Of a DNA stretch of 64,000 bases, positions 26,502 to 37,448 are shown piece after piece. How positions within the stretch are numbered: the first letter of the stretch is position 1; every line of letters starts with the position of its first letter. The translations under genes and the position numbers were made by a program. The notes beneath the pieces are model-generated. The model was given only the letters and a program-made list of their open reading frames with translations, made no database searches and was not told where the DNA came from. Origin of the DNA: Pseudomonas azadiae (GTDB taxonomy: Bacteria > Pseudomonadota > Gammaproteobacteria > Pseudomonadales > Pseudomonadaceae); contig NZ_JAHSTY010000001.1 of the NCBI RefSeq assembly GCF_019145355.1, positions 2,666,001 through 2,730,000 of the forward strand, read 5' to 3'.

Positions 26502-27199
26502 GTATCAAGCTGATCACCTTCGACCTAGACGACACGCTCTGGGACAACGTACCCGTCATCATCAGCGCCGAAGCGTCGATGCGCGAATGGCTGGCGGTCC
26601 ACGCCACCAAGGTGGGCGACCTGCCCCTCGAACATTTCGCCAGCTTGCGTCAGCAGGTGCTGGAGCGTCATCCCGAGCTGAAGCACCGCATCAGCCTGCT
26701 GCGTCACCGGGTGTTGATGCATGCGTTTGAAGAGGCCGGTTATCCACAGCCTGAAGCCACGCAGATGGCGGATGTGTGCTACGAGGCGTTCATTCATGCG
26801 CGGCATCAACTCACTGTATTTCCTGAAGCCGAGCCAATGTTGAAAGCCCTGCGCCAGGACTTTTTGCTGGGGGTGATCACCAACGGCAATGCCGATGTGC
26901 AGCGCGTGGGCCTGGCGGACTATTTCCACTTTGCCCTGCGTGCCGAAGATATCGGCATCGCCAAGCCGGATGCGCGCTTGTTTCAGGAGGCGTTGCAACG
27001 CGGTGGGGTGGACGCCGGTGCTGCGGTGCATGTGGGCGACCATCCGGGAGATGACATTGCCGGAGCGCAGCAGGCCGGGCTGCGGGCGGTGTGGTTCAAC
27101 CCGACGGGCAAGGTGTGGGAAGGGGATAGAGCCCCAGATGCGCAGGTTCGCAGCCTTACTGAGTTGCCGCCGTTGCTGAGTAGCTGGAATCAGCGCTGA
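26498..27199 (+). CDS. HAD-IA family hydrolase (YigB-like)
   Basis: A 233-residue HAD-superfamily phosphatase. Motif I is [10 protein letters not shown] (nucleophile Asp near residue 9), motif II is GVITNGNAD, motif III Lys is in [10 protein letters not shown] and motif IV is [17 protein letters not shown]. The helical cap lies between motifs I and II. E. coli YigB, at the same place after xerC, dephosphorylates FMN among other substrates; the same activity is possible here. It is translationally coupled to xerC and is the last gene of the lptM operon. Confidence 0.9.
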   Translation: MSIKLITFDLDDTLWDNVPVIISAEASMREWLAVHATKVGDLPLEHFASLRQQVLERHPELKHRISLLRHRVLMHAFEEAGYPQPEATQMADVCYEAFIHARHQLTVFPEAEPMLKALRQDFLLGVITNGNADVQRVGLADYFHFALRAEDIGIAKPDARLFQEALQRGGVDAGAAVHVGDHPGDDIAGAQQAGLRAVWFNPTGKVWEGDRAPDAQVRSLTELPPLLSSWNQR

Positions 27200-27204
27200 A
27201 CCCA

Positions 27205-27293
27205 TGTGGGAGCTGGCTTGCCTGCGATTGCGGAGTATCTGCTAGCCCTGTGTTGTCTGGCCCACCGCTATCGCAGGCAAGCCAGCTCCCACA
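27205..27293. repeat. REP doublet, family B
   Basis: Inverted copies of a REP with core GGGAGCTGGCTTGCCTGCG, followed by the tail GATTGCGG (left) and its relative CCGCTATC (right), are separated by about 35 bases. It lies in the gap between the convergent HAD and sutA genes. Confidence 0.9.
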
Positions 27294-27330
27294 GGAATTG
27301 TGGCAGGCTTGCAGTTATGCACCAGGCATG

Positions 27331-27359
27331 AAAAAGCCCGCAGCGACGGCGGGCCTTTT
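27331..27359 (-). terminator. Rho-independent terminator of sutA
   Basis: On the minus strand GCCCGC and GCGGGC form a stem with a 7-base loop flanked by AAAAGG and CTTTTT. It is 21 bases beyond the sutA stop. Confidence 0.85.
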
Positions 27360-27379
27360 CGGCAAGCGCGAGGCAGACC

Positions 27380-27712
27380 TTAAATAGGTCGGCTGCCGTA
27401 CTTGTTGTCCGGCTTCTTCGGAGGATCGGCAACCACATTGGGCTCGACTTCGACCACTTTGCCGCCTTTGGCGAGGAACTCTTCCATCGCACGGGCCAGG
27501 GCATCGCGCTCTTTGTTCTTGGCCTCAACGCTGGGCAGTTCGTCTACCGAAACAGCAGCTTTGGCCTTGCCTTTGGCTTTGGGAGCGGCATCATCGCCAG
27601 CACTGTCATCAAGGTCTTCAGCAACGTCATCAGCCGCCACTTCAAGACTTTCTTCAGTGTCCTCTTCGTCACCTACTTCAAGGTCGTCGTTTTCCAGATC
27701 ATCGTCGCTCAT
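27380..27712 (-). CDS. sutA: SutA, RNA polymerase-binding regulator
   Basis: This is a 110-residue, intrinsically disordered-looking protein. The N-terminal half is nearly all Asp/Glu (MSDDDLENDDLEVGDEEDTEE), then a KAKGKAKAA basic patch, and then a helix (EAKNKERDALARAMEEFLAKGGKVVEVEPNVV). The tail is KPDNKYGSRPI. This matches SutA, which binds the RNA polymerase beta subunit in P. aeruginosa and raises housekeeping transcription during slow growth. It is monocistronic here with its own terminator. Confidence 0.88.
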   Translation of the reverse strand: MSDDDLENDDLEVGDEEDTEESLEVAADDVAEDLDDSAGDDAAPKAKGKAKAAVSVDELPSVEAKNKERDALARAMEEFLAKGGKVVEVEPNVVADPPKKPDNKYGSRPI

Positions 27713-27814
27713 GTTCTACCTCATGACTTGCGAAAAGCAGATTAGTTATAGCCCAGCTTCCACCTCTGTCGAGGCCGCCGGAAAAAAATCAACATCCACC
27801 AGATAACCAGTGGC

Positions 27815-28240
27815 TTATGCCCCATCACCGTGCAAGGTGGCGAGGACTTTACGGGCACCGCCATGATCGCGGTGCTCGCCCAGATAAACACCTTGCCAGG
27901 TGCCCATCGCCAAGCGGCCGGCCTTGACCGGCAAACTCAGCTGGCAGCCCAGGAGACTGGCCTTGAAGTGCGCCGGCAGATCATCCGGACCTTCGTCGTT
28001 GTGTTCAAACCCTGCACGCCCTTGCGGCACCAGCGAGTTGAAAAAACGCTCGAAGTCACGGCGAACCGCCGGGTCGGCATTCTCGTTGACCGTCAACGAG
28101 GCCGAGGTGTGCTGCAGCCACAGATGCAACAGACCGACGCGACACGCCTTTAATTCAGGCAAGCCGGCCAGCAACTCATCGGTTACCAGGTGAAAGCCCC
28201 GAGGCTTGGCCCGCAGGGTAATCAGGGTCTGTTGCCACAT
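27815..28240 (-). CDS. YjbQ / UPF0047 family protein
   Basis: A 141-residue protein of the UPF0047 family: [21 protein letters not shown] (with the conserved His and T-S-A-S), [28 protein letters not shown] and [18 protein letters not shown]. The histidines likely form a metal or phosphate site. Members can show weak thiamine-phosphate synthase activity in vitro, which is not proven as the native role. It sits between sutA and amtB on the minus strand with 102 bases to sutA. Confidence 0.9.
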   Translation of the reverse strand: MWQQTLITLRAKPRGFHLVTDELLAGLPELKACRVGLLHLWLQHTSASLTVNENADPAVRRDFERFFNSLVPQGRAGFEHNDEGPDDLPAHFKASLLGCQLSLPVKAGRLAMGTWQGVYLGEHRDHGGARKVLATLHGDGA

Positions 28241-28408
28241 ACAGTTCTCCGCCCATCGGCGCGCATTCTAGCGCGCTCTGGGAAAAAACAAAGTGCCGAA
28301 TACGCCCACATGCCTGTAAGACATTGGCACGCTTGAAAGTGTCGTGTGTATCCCACCACAAATGCAGCATAAAACCGGCACAGATTGTTATGACTGACAA
28401 ACGCCAGG

Positions 28409-28442
28409 CAAAAAAATGCCCGGCAAGCCGGGCATTTTTTTT
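28409..28442. terminator. Strong terminator of glnK-amtB, bidirectional
   Basis: ATGCCCGGC and GCCGGGCAT form a 9-bp stem flanked by seven A on one side and eight T on the other. It lies seven bases past the amtB stop. The A and T tracts allow use in both directions. The remaining gap to yjbQ holds no gene. Confidence 0.9.
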
Positions 28443-28449
28443 CGCGTAC

Positions 28450-29787
28450 TTACAAGTTGTAGCCGCGCTCGTTGTGTTGCGCCAGGTCGAGGCCAACAGC
28501 CTCTTCCTCTTCGGTTACCCGCAGGCCCATGACCATGTCCAGCACCTTGAGGATGACGTAAGTCACGATCGCTGTGTAAAGCACAGTGAAGCCCACGCCT
28601 TTGCACTGGATCCAGACTTGTGCGGCGACGTCCGTCACGGTGCCGAAGCCGCCCAATGCAGGCGCTGCGAACACACCGGTGAGGATCGCACCGACGATAC
28701 CGCCGATACCGTGCACGCCGAATGCGTCCAGGGAGTCATCGTAGCCCAGCTTGCGCTTGAGGCTGGTCGCGCAGAAGAAGCAGATCACACCGGCGACCAG
28801 GCCGATCACCAGCGCACCCATCGGGCCCACGGTGCCAGCAGCCGGAGTGACTGCAACCAGGCCGGCCACTACGCCCGAGGCAATGCCCAATGCGCTTGGC
28901 TTACCGTGGGTGAGCCACTCGGCGAACATCCAGCCCAGCGCTGCGGCAGCGGTCGCAATCTGAGTGACGAGCATCGCCATGCCGGCAGTGCCGTTGGCCG
29001 CGGCGGCGGAACCGGCGTTGAAGCCGAACCAGCCGATCCACAGCATGGCTGCACCGATCAGGGTGTAACCGAGGTTGTGCGGCGCCATCGGGGTGGTCGG
29101 GAAGCCTTTACGCTTGCCGAGCACGATGCACGCTACCAGGCCAGCCACACCGGCGTTGATGTGCACCACGGTGCCACCGGCGAAGTCCAGCACACCCCAG
29201 TCCCACATCAGGCCGCCGTTACCGCTCCATACCATGTGCGCGATTGGCGCATAGACCAGGGTGAACCAGATAGCCATGAAGATCAGCATCGCGGAAAACT
29301 TCATGCGTTCGGCGAACGCACCGACAATGAGTGCCGGAGTGATGATGGCGAAGGTCATCTGGAAGGTGATGAACACCGCTTCCGGGAACAGCGCCGCAGG
29401 CCCGGTGATGCTGGCCGGGGTAACGCCCGCCAGGAACGCCTTGCCCATGCCGCCGAAGAAGGAATTGAAGTTGACCACACCCTGTTCCATACCGGTGGTA
29501 TCGAACGCGATGCTATAGCCGTAGACAACCCACAGGATGCTGATCAGGCCGGTGATGGCAAAACATTGCATCATCACCGACAGAATATTCTTGGAACGAA
29601 CCATGCCGCCGTAGAAAAGCGCCAGGCCGGGGATGGTCATGAACAGCACCAGAGCGGTGGCGGTCAGCATCCACGCAGTGTCGCCGGAATTGAGGACTGG
29701 AGCAGCCACTTCGTCTGCCGCCATGGCCAGGCTTGGCATTACGATGGACAACAGGGCTCCGAGCCCTGCGAATTTACGCAGAGTCAT
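28450..29787 (-). CDS. amtB: Ammonium transporter AmtB
   Basis: ATG at 29787 (after GGAGAA) gives 445 residues: a cleaved signal peptide (MTLRKFAGLGALLSIVMPSLAMA) then eleven membrane helices. Signatures include GLALFYGGMVRSKN, the gating Phe region, DFAGGTVVHINAGVAGL and FGVHGIGGIVGAI with the second of the twin pore histidines. It conducts ammonium across the inner membrane and is closed by deuridylylated GlnK. Upstream reading is also open but has no similarity, so the ATG is chosen. It follows glnK by 34 bases in one operon. Confidence 0.96.
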   Translation of the reverse strand: MTLRKFAGLGALLSIVMPSLAMAADEVAAPVLNSGDTAWMLTATALVLFMTIPGLALFYGGMVRSKNILSVMMQCFAITGLISILWVVYGYSIAFDTTGMEQGVVNFNSFFGGMGKAFLAGVTPASITGPAALFPEAVFITFQMTFAIITPALIVGAFAERMKFSAMLIFMAIWFTLVYAPIAHMVWSGNGGLMWDWGVLDFAGGTVVHINAGVAGLVACIVLGKRKGFPTTPMAPHNLGYTLIGAAMLWIGWFGFNAGSAAAANGTAGMAMLVTQIATAAAALGWMFAEWLTHGKPSALGIASGVVAGLVAVTPAAGTVGPMGALVIGLVAGVICFFCATSLKRKLGYDDSLDAFGVHGIGGIVGAILTGVFAAPALGGFGTVTDVAAQVWIQCKGVGFTVLYTAIVTYVILKVLDMVMGLRVTEEEEAVGLDLAQHNERGYNL

Positions 29788-29821
29788 ATTGTTTTCTCCT
29801 GGGGCGTTGGGGTTTGGCGGC

Positions 29822-30583
<762 letters not shown>

Positions 30584-30847
30584 ATGCTCGCGCCAAAAGA
30601 TTTCCTCGACGCCCTGAGCGGCCACGCCTCTCGCTTGTTCAGCGGTGAAACCCAACTGCCCCGCAATGAAATCGAAAGCCAGTTCAAGGCGCTGCTGCAA
30701 AGCGGCTTCAGCAAACTCGACCTGGTGAGCCGGGAAGAGTTTGATAGCCAGATGGTAGTGCTTGCGCGCACCCGTGCGCGGTTGGAGAGCCTGGAGGCAA
30801 AAGTCGCCGAGCTGGAAGCCAAACTCACACCCACCACCCCTGAATAA
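30584..30847 (+). CDS. ubiK: UbiK ubiquinone-biosynthesis accessory factor
   Basis: An 87-residue protein with the BMFP (YqiC) pattern: an amphipathic helix (DFLDALSGHASRLFSG) then a C-terminal coiled coil (SREEFDSQMVVLARTRARLESLEAKVAELEAKL) that trimerises. UbiK binds UbiJ and membrane lipid and helps the aerobic ubiquinone complex. It is followed by a REP pair and comM on the same strand, as in many pseudomonads (glnK-ubiK-comM). Confidence 0.9.
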   Translation: MLAPKDFLDALSGHASRLFSGETQLPRNEIESQFKALLQSGFSKLDLVSREEFDSQMVVLARTRARLESLEAKVAELEAKLTPTTPE

Positions 30848-30857
30848 ACGCGCTCAA

Positions 30858-30947
30858 TGTGGGAGCTGGCTTGCCTGCGATAGCGGTGGGTCAGCTGATA
30901 AAACCCATCACAGACTCACCGCTATCGCAGGCAAGCCAGCTCCCACA
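30858..30947. repeat. REP doublet, family B
   Basis: Left copy with core GGGAGCTGGCTTGCCTGCG and tail ATAGCGGTG, right copy its exact complement, loop about 30 bases. It lies between two genes on the same strand (ubiK and comM), inside the probable comM upstream region. Confidence 0.92.
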
Positions 30948-31064
30948 CGGGTCCTGCGCACCCTCACGGATACGTTCTGTAAAACCTCCCCCGCCTCGCT
31001 TTCCTCTACCTCGTCTACCCTTGAAAAACCGCAGGAAGCGGCCTCCCATTTCAAAGGAACGAGC

Positions 31065-32561
31065 ATGTCCCTCGCCATCGTCCATAGCCGCGCCCAGATC
31101 GGCGTCGAAGCCCCCGCCGTCACCGTCGAAGTGCATATGGCCAATGGTTTGCCGTCCCTGACACTCGTGGGCCTGCCGGAAACGGCGGTCAAGGAAAGCA
31201 AGGACCGCGTGCGCAGTGCCATCCTCAATTCAGCCCTGCAATATCCGGCCCGCCGCATCACGCTCAACCTCGCGCCCGCCGACCTGCCCAAGGACGGCGG
31301 GCGTTTTGATTTGGCGATTGCCCTGGGGATCCTGGCGGCCAGCGTCCAGGTGCCGGCGTTGATGCTTGATGAGGTGGAATGCCTGGGTGAGTTGGCGCTG
31401 TCCGGCGAGGTGCGGGCGGTCAAAGGTGTGCTGCCTGCCGCGCTGGCGGCGCGCAAGGCCGGGCGCACCGTGATAGTGCCTCGGGCGAATGCCGAGGAAG
31501 CGTGCCTGGCGTCGGGGTTGAAGGTGATTGCCGTGGATCACTTGCTGCAGGTCGTTGCGCACCTGAACGGGCATGTGCCGATTGAGCCCTACAAGTCCGA
31601 TGGCTTGCTGTACCTGAATAAACCTTACCCCGATCTGAATGAGGTCCAGGGCCAGTTGGCGGCCAAGCGCGCATTACTGATCGCTGCGGCGGGGGCGCAC
31701 AACCTGTTGTTCAGCGGCCCGCCCGGCACCGGCAAGACCTTGCTCGCCAGCCGCCTGCCCGGCCTGCTGCCACCGTTGAGTGAGCAGGAAGCCCTGGAAG
31801 TCGCCGCGATACAGTCAGTGGTCAGTCTCGCGCCGCTGAGCCATTGGCCGCACCGGCCGTTTCGCCAGCCACATCACTCGGCATCCGGACCTGCGCTGGT
31901 GGGCGGCGGATCAAAGCCGCAACCAGGGGAAATTACCCTGGCCCATCACGGCGTACTGTTTCTGGATGAATTGCCGGAGTTCGACCGCAAGGTGCTGGAG
32001 GTGTTGCGCGAACCTTTGGAGTCGGGGCATATCGTGATTTCCCGTGCCCGTGATCGCGTGAGCTTTCCGGCACGCTTCCAACTGGTGGCCGCCATGAACC
32101 CCTGCCCTTGCGGCTACCTGGGCGAACCGAGCGGACGTTGTCGCTGTACACCGGAGCAGATTCAGCGCTATCGCAACAAGCTGTCCGGGCCGTTGATGGA
32201 TCGTATCGACCTGCACCTGACCGTTGCACGGGAAGCCACTGCGTTGAATCCAGCCCAACAGGCTGGCGATAACACCGCAAAGGCCGCAGCAGAGGTGGCC
32301 AAGGCCCGGGAACGCCAGGAGCGGCGTCAGGGTTGTGCGAATGCCTTCCTTGATCTGCCCGGGCTGCGCAAGCACTGCAAGCTGGCAAAGGTGGATGAAG
32401 GCTGGCTGGAGAGTGCCTGCGAGCGACTGACGTTGTCGTTGCGCGCGGCCCATCGCCTGCTCAAGGTGGCACGTACCCTGGCGGATCTGGATCACGTGGA
32501 CGCCATCACCCGGGACCATCTCAAGGAGGCTTTGCAATACCGCCCGGCGGCGATCACTTGA
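31065..32561 (+). CDS. comM: ComM / YifB, Mg-chelatase-like AAA+ ATPase
   Basis: ATG at 31065 (after AAAGGAACGAGC) gives 498 residues. The N-terminal domain starts MSLAIVHSRAQIGVEAPAV and has the family LPSLTLVGLPETAVKESKDRV. The AAA+ core has Walker A GPPGTGKTLLASRLPG, Walker B GVLFLDELPEF, and a zinc-like cysteine cluster MNPCPCGYLG...GRCRC. The C-terminal helical domain follows. ComM is a hexameric helicase that promotes branch migration during natural transformation. The open frame extends upstream through the REP pair, but without family resemblance. Confidence 0.93.
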   Translation: MSLAIVHSRAQIGVEAPAVTVEVHMANGLPSLTLVGLPETAVKESKDRVRSAILNSALQYPARRITLNLAPADLPKDGGRFDLAIALGILAASVQVPALMLDEVECLGELALSGEVRAVKGVLPAALAARKAGRTVIVPRANAEEACLASGLKVIAVDHLLQVVAHLNGHVPIEPYKSDGLLYLNKPYPDLNEVQGQLAAKRALLIAAAGAHNLLFSGPPGTGKTLLASRLPGLLPPLSEQEALEVAAIQSVVSLAPLSHWPHRPFRQPHHSASGPALVGGGSKPQPGEITLAHHGVLFLDELPEFDRKVLEVLREPLESGHIVISRARDRVSFPARFQLVAAMNPCPCGYLGEPSGRCRCTPEQIQRYRNKLSGPLMDRIDLHLTVAREATALNPAQQAGDNTAKAAAEVAKARERQERRQGCANAFLDLPGLRKHCKLAKVDEGWLESACERLTLSLRAAHRLLKVARTLADLDHVDAITRDHLKEALQYRPAAIT

Positions 32562-32581
32562 GCCATAGGCGGGACGATTTG

Positions 32582-32669
32582 TGTGGGAGCTGGCTTGCCT
32601 GCGATAGCATCACATCGGTGTGTATGGGGAACCGAGGTGCCTGCATCGCGGGCAAGCCCGGCTCCCACA
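32582..32669. repeat. REP doublet, hybrid B / B-variant
   Basis: The left arm is family B (GGGAGCTGGCTTGCCTGCG). The right arm, read back, is GGGAGCCGGGCTTGCCCGCG, a variant with CCGGG and CCCG. The two arms have therefore diverged or recombined. It is in the gap between convergent comM and the chemoreceptor gene. Confidence 0.88.
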
Positions 32670-32708
32670 CAAATCCACACACAGCTGCGGTGTCTCCCGG
32701 CTCAGACT

Positions 32709-34685
32709 TCAGCGGAAGCGGTCTACTTCATGCCGCAAGCCCGCTGCCAGAGTTTCCAGCTCCTTCGCCGTAATCGCCAGGTTCGACACCACCTCACGCT
32801 GTTCGCTGTTGGCCAGCGCAATGCTCTGCAGGTTGCTGCTGAGCAAGGTCGCGGTGCTGCTCTGCTCCTGGGTGGCGGTGGTGATCGCGGCGAACTGCTC
32901 GCCGGCCGAGCGGCTTTGCTCGTCGATGCGCGCCAGCGCCGAAGCGACATCGGCGTTGCGCGACAGGCCTTCCTGCATCAACACATTGCCCTGCTCCATG
33001 GTGCTGATGGCGTTGCCGGTTTCCTGCTGGATGCTCTGGATCATCCCGGAAATTTCATCGGTGGCTTGGCGCGTGCGCGAGGCCAGGTTGCGCACTTCGT
33101 CGGCGACTACGGCAAAACCACGTCCTTGTTCACCCGCCCGTGCGGCTTCAATGGCGGCGTTGAGTGCCAGCAAGTTGGTCTGTTCGGCAATCGAGGTGAT
33201 CACCCCGACGATACCGCCGATTTCCTGAGAGCGTTGGCCCAGGGTGTTGATCACCGTAGCGGTGCTGTTCAGGGCGGCGGCGATGTGTTCCAGGGACGAC
33301 GAGGCCTCTTGCATCGAGTTACGCCCGATGCGGGTTTGCTGGGCGTTTTCCTGGGCCAGACGCTCGGTGGCGCCCATGTTGTCGGCAATGTTCAGCGAGG
33401 TAGCGCTGAACTCTTCCACCGCGCCCGCCATGCTGGTGATTTCGCCGGACTGCTGCTCCATGCCTTCATAGGCGCCGCCGGACAAGCCGGACAACGCCTG
33501 GGCGCGGCTATTGACCTGTTCGGCCGCCGTGCGAATGTGCGAGACCATGGTCGACAACGCTTCACCCATCTGGTTGAAGCTGCGCGCCAGTTGGCCGATT
33601 TCGTCATGGCTGGACACGTTCAAGCGTGCGCTCAAGTCACCCGCGCCCAAGGCTTCGGCCTGGCGCACCAGATCGCTCAACGGTGCCAGCTTGCTGCGCA
33701 GCAACCACACCGTGGCGCCGACCGCCAACAGCATTGCGAGCACGCTGCCGATCACCAGGCGAATGCCGACATCCCAGGTCACCGAACGAATCTCGGCCTT
33801 GGGCATGCTGGCTACCACGGCCCAGGGCCCGCCTTCGAAAGGGACCGAAACGCTATAGAAATCTTCGCTTTTGTCAGCCCAGAAGCGGCCCACGCCCGGG
33901 GTCTTGGCCAGGTCCAGCATCACCGGGACCGCCTGGTCAGGCGTTTGCACGCCGGCTGGCGGCACCAGCCAGCGTTTTTGTTCATCCAGCAACGCGAGAG
34001 AACCCGTCTGGCCGATCCTGAAACGCTTGAGGTTTTCAAACTGCGTGTTCTGAGCGTCGGTGTAGTCGAAGCCGATGAACAGCACCGCAATCACTTTGCC
34101 GCTGGCGTCGCGCACCGGGCTGTATTGAGTCATGTAGGAGCGGTCAAACAGCACCGCACGACCGATGTAGGTCTGCCCGCTGGAAACACGCGGATACGCC
34201 GGCCCATTGCGATCGAGCACAGTGCCGATGGCGCGGTTGCCGTCCTGCTTGGTCAGGGAGGTGCTGACGCGAATGAAGTCGTCACCGCTGCGCACAAAGA
34301 CCGTGGCCACGCCACCGGACATCTGCTTGAACTCGTCGACCTTGTCGAAGTTGTTATTGAGGACCTCGCTGCCCAGGTACAGGCTCGGCGTCTGTACACC
34401 GGCGACGGCGACTTGCTGGTCCGCCCGCACGCTCAAGCCGGCGCTGAAGCGCTTCTCGAAAAGCCCCGTCAGACGCTCGGTGCTCTCACGCAGCGTGCTG
34501 TGGAACGTATTGAGCTGGTCAGCGAGCAGTCGCGCCTCGCTGGCCAAGTGTTCCTCACGGGTAGCGAGGTTGGCGGCGTCCAGCGAACGCAGGGCAAAAA
34601 CGGTGCTGCCACCAATGGCGACAGCCAGGATCACGGCAAGCGCGATCCCGAGTTGAGAGGCGATCCGAGCGCGAGGTTGAGACAT
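32709..34685 (-). CDS. Methyl-accepting chemotaxis protein with Cache sensor
   Basis: A 658-residue chemoreceptor. TM1 lies about 10-32, and a periplasmic Cache-type sensor of the Cache3/Cache2 fusion kind lies about 34-305 ([39 protein letters not shown]). TM2 lies about 310-332, followed by HAMP and the cytoplasmic four-helix bundle with the hairpin tip [19 protein letters not shown] and [15 protein letters not shown]. It signals to CheA/CheW. The ligand is unknown. No chemotaxis genes stand next to it. The 157-base gap upstream toward the LysR gene has no other gene. Confidence 0.93.
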   Translation of the reverse strand: MSQPRARIASQLGIALAVILAVAIGGSTVFALRSLDAANLATREEHLASEARLLADQLNTFHSTLRESTERLTGLFEKRFSAGLSVRADQQVAVAGVQTPSLYLGSEVLNNNFDKVDEFKQMSGGVATVFVRSGDDFIRVSTSLTKQDGNRAIGTVLDRNGPAYPRVSSGQTYIGRAVLFDRSYMTQYSPVRDASGKVIAVLFIGFDYTDAQNTQFENLKRFRIGQTGSLALLDEQKRWLVPPAGVQTPDQAVPVMLDLAKTPGVGRFWADKSEDFYSVSVPFEGGPWAVVASMPKAEIRSVTWDVGIRLVIGSVLAMLLAVGATVWLLRSKLAPLSDLVRQAEALGAGDLSARLNVSSHDEIGQLARSFNQMGEALSTMVSHIRTAAEQVNSRAQALSGLSGGAYEGMEQQSGEITSMAGAVEEFSATSLNIADNMGATERLAQENAQQTRIGRNSMQEASSSLEHIAAALNSTATVINTLGQRSQEIGGIVGVITSIAEQTNLLALNAAIEAARAGEQGRGFAVVADEVRNLASRTRQATDEISGMIQSIQQETGNAISTMEQGNVLMQEGLSRNADVASALARIDEQSRSAGEQFAAITTATQEQSSTATLLSSNLQSIALANSEQREVVSNLAITAKELETLAAGLRHEVDRFR

Positions 34686-34842
34686 GACAGCTCCTGGCCG
34701 AGGCCAGGATCATCCTGATCTCATCGCTACTCGGCAATTATCTAGTGAGGAATCGTTGGTGCACGACTGTTCCAACACACCTTCTTCGGCAGGCAAAGGC
34801 AATACTTGAGCGCGTCACAGGGATATCTCGCAAACGATTGCA

Positions 34843-35781
34843 TCAGGGTCCTGTTTGCCCTTGATTGAGCCGTTCAACATAGGGCAAGTCCATGGCGTCG
34901 ACTTCCGCCTGCAGAAACTCCGCCAGCCGCCGCAAGCGCTCGCCGCCAGGGCGGGTCTTCGGCCAGACCAGGTAGTAGCTCTCGCCACTGGCCACGGCGG
35001 TTGGCCATGGCAGGCTAAGCCGGCCCTGGGCCACGTCTTCGGCCACCATCAGCAAGTCCCCCATGGACACGCCGTAGCCTCGGGCGGCGGCGATCATGCC
35101 GAGTTCGAGGGTATCGAAGACCTGGCCACCCTTGAGCGACACCTGGGACGACAGCCCCATGCGCTCCAGCCAACTGCGCCAATCGCGACGGTCGGGCGTG
35201 GGGTGCAACAATTCGGCAGTGGCCAGGCGGGCCGCGTCCCATGGGCCATCCTCCAGCAGGTTCGGCGCGCCCACGGGAATCAGCAATTCCGGGAACAGAT
35301 AACACGCCTCCCAGTCCGCCGGAAAATGGCCGAAGCTCAGCAGCACCGCGCAATCGAAGGGCTCCTGGTTGAAGTCCACTTCGTCAATGTTCATCCAGGC
35401 GCTGGTCAATTGCACCTCATTGCCCGGCTGCAAGGCCCGGAAGCGACTGAGCCGCGCCAGCAACCAGCGCATGGTCAGGGTCGACGGCGCCTTCATGCGC
35501 AGGATGTCATCTTCTGCGTTCAGGGTATGGCAGGCACGCTCCAGTGCGGCGAAGCCTTCGCGCACGCCCGGCAACAACAGGCGCGCCGCTTCAGTGAGCT
35601 GCAAGGTTCGACCATTGCGCTGGAACAGGCGGCAAGCGAAGTGCTCCTCCAGCGTGCGGACATGTCGGCTCACTGCACTTTGCGTAATGGACAGCTCCTG
35701 CGCCGCGCGGGTAAAGGAGTTGTGCCGAGAAGCGGCTTCGAAGGCCCGCAAGGCATAAAGCGGAGGAAGACGACGCGACAT
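34843..35781 (-). CDS. LysR-family transcriptional regulator (GcvA-like)
   Basis: ATG at 35781 gives 312 residues. The winged helix-turn-helix is at 5-65: LPPLYALRAFEAASRHNSFTRAAQELSITQSAVSRHVRTLEE. The effector domain has the GcvA/AmpR style (AARLLLPGVREGFAALERA). Ligand and targets are unknown. It is divergent from the MATE pump gene across 144 bases, the usual arrangement for a LysR regulator and its target, so control of the pump is a reasonable inference. Confidence 0.9.
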   Translation of the reverse strand: MSRRLPPLYALRAFEAASRHNSFTRAAQELSITQSAVSRHVRTLEEHFACRLFQRNGRTLQLTEAARLLLPGVREGFAALERACHTLNAEDDILRMKAPSTLTMRWLLARLSRFRALQPGNEVQLTSAWMNIDEVDFNQEPFDCAVLLSFGHFPADWEACYLFPELLIPVGAPNLLEDGPWDAARLATAELLHPTPDRRDWRSWLERMGLSSQVSLKGGQVFDTLELGMIAAARGYGVSMGDLLMVAEDVAQGRLSLPWPTAVASGESYYLVWPKTRPGGERLRRLAEFLQAEVDAMDLPYVERLNQGQTGP

Positions 35782-35925
35782 ATGGAAACCTCGCACAGAA
35801 CAATGCCGCACCCTAGCATGAGTTTTAATCATGCGAACGATCGCATTTATCCCTTTGTGCAATGGGCTGGGAGCGCCGAGAATCAACCCTTTCCTTAACC
35901 CTCCGACTTTTCGAGCGTGATGATC

Positions 35926-37323
35926 ATGCAGCATCCGGCACGTACCGAACTCTGGGCTATTCTGCGGCTGTCAGGGCCGTTGATTGCCTCACAGTTGGCG
36001 CACATGCTGATGGTGCTGACCGACACCCTGATGATGGCCCGCCTGAGCCCCGAAGCCTTGGCCGGTGGTGGCCTGGGCGCGGCGAGCTATTCGTTCGTGT
36101 CGATTTTCTGCATTGGTGTGATTGCCGCCGTGGGCACGCTGGTTGCCATTCGTCACGGCGCGGGTGATATCGAAGGCGCCACTCGCCTGACTCAGGCCGG
36201 GCTGTGGCTGGCTTGGCTGATGGCCTTGGCGGCCGGCCTGCTGCTGTGGAACCTCGAGCCGCTGCTGCTGATGTTTGGCCAAACCGAAACCAACGTGCAC
36301 TCGGCTGGGCAATTCCTGACGATATTGCCGTTCGCCCTGCCCGGCTACTTGAGTTTCATGGCCCTGCGCGGCTTCACCAGCGCCATTGGCAAAGCCACGC
36401 CCGTGATGGTGATCAGCCTCGGCGGTACGGTGCTCAACTACCTGCTCAACCATGCGCTGATCGAGGGCATGTTCGGTCTGCCCAAACTCGGCCTGATGGG
36501 CATCGGCCTGGTCACCGCCATCGTCGCCAACGGCATGGCACTGGCGCTGATGTGGTACATCCGCAGCAACCGCAGCTACGCCGCTTACCCACTGAGCGCC
36601 GGTTTGCTGCGCCTGGACACCCGGTACCTGCGCGAGCTGTGGCGCCTGGGCCTGCCGATTGGCGGCACCTACGCGGTGGAAGTCGGCCTGTTTGCCTTCG
36701 CAGCGTTGTGCATGGGCACCATGGGCAGCACGCAGTTGGCGGCGCATCAGATCGCGCTGCAGATCGTTTCGGTGGCCTTCATGGTGCCGGCGGGGATGTC
36801 CTACGCGGTAACCATGCGCATCGGCCAGCATTACGGTGCCGGGCAGCTGCTGCATGCGCGCATGGCCGGGCGCGTCGGTATCGGTTTTGGTGCAGCGGTG
36901 ATGTTGGGATTTGCCGCCGTGCTGTGGCTTTATTCCGATCCGCTGATAGGACTGCTCATCGACCACAACGACCCGGCGTTCCACGACGTGATCGTCCTGG
37001 CCGTCAGCCTGCTCGCCGTGGCCGCCTGGTTCGAGCTGTTCGACGGCGTGCAAACCATCGCCATGGGTGGCATTCGCGGGCTCAAGGACGCCAAGACCAC
37101 CTTCCTGATCGGTGCGGGCTGCTATTGGTTGATTGGCGCACCGTCGGCCTGGTTGATGGCCTTTACCCTGGGTTGGGGGCCGACCGGCGTCTGGTGGGGC
37201 TTGGCCCTGGGCCTGGCATGTGCGGCGGTCAGCCTGACCTGGGCGTTTGAGGCGAAGATGAAGCGGATGATTCGGCGCGAGCCTGAGGTTCAAACTGAAG
37301 TTCAGGCCATGCAGCCGCACTAG
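35926..37323 (+). CDS. MATE family multidrug efflux transporter (NorM-like)
   Basis: About 465 residues from the ATG at 35926 (MQHPARTELWAILRL); GTG at 35917 and ATG at 35920 are in frame and possible. Twelve hydrophobic helices are visible. The two halves each begin with family-like segments: SGPLIASQLAHMLMVLTDTLMMARL and RLGLPIGGTYAVEVGLFAFAALCMG. MATE proteins export cationic drugs in exchange for sodium or protons at the inner membrane. It is likely controlled by the divergent LysR regulator. A REP pair follows its stop. Confidence 0.9.
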   Translation: MQHPARTELWAILRLSGPLIASQLAHMLMVLTDTLMMARLSPEALAGGGLGAASYSFVSIFCIGVIAAVGTLVAIRHGAGDIEGATRLTQAGLWLAWLMALAAGLLLWNLEPLLLMFGQTETNVHSAGQFLTILPFALPGYLSFMALRGFTSAIGKATPVMVISLGGTVLNYLLNHALIEGMFGLPKLGLMGIGLVTAIVANGMALALMWYIRSNRSYAAYPLSAGLLRLDTRYLRELWRLGLPIGGTYAVEVGLFAFAALCMGTMGSTQLAAHQIALQIVSVAFMVPAGMSYAVTMRIGQHYGAGQLLHARMAGRVGIGFGAAVMLGFAAVLWLYSDPLIGLLIDHNDPAFHDVIVLAVSLLAVAAWFELFDGVQTIAMGGIRGLKDAKTTFLIGAGCYWLIGAPSAWLMAFTLGWGPTGVWWGLALGLACAAVSLTWAFEAKMKRMIRREPEVQTEVQAMQPH

Positions 37324-37340
37324 AGGTCGCAGAGGGTCAG

Positions 37341-37430
37341 TGTGGGAGCGGGCTTGCTCGCGAATGCGGTGAATCAGTCAATAAATTCGGTGACTGGCAT
37401 ACCGCATTCGCGAGCAAGCCCGCTCCCACA
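37341..37430. repeat. REP doublet, family A
   Basis: Perfect inverted copies with core GGGAGCGGGCTTGCTCGCG plus AATGCGGT tails around a loop of about 30 bases. It lies in the gap between the convergent MATE and EAL-domain genes. Confidence 0.93.
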
Positions 37431-37448
37431 TTTAACAGCATTTGCAAC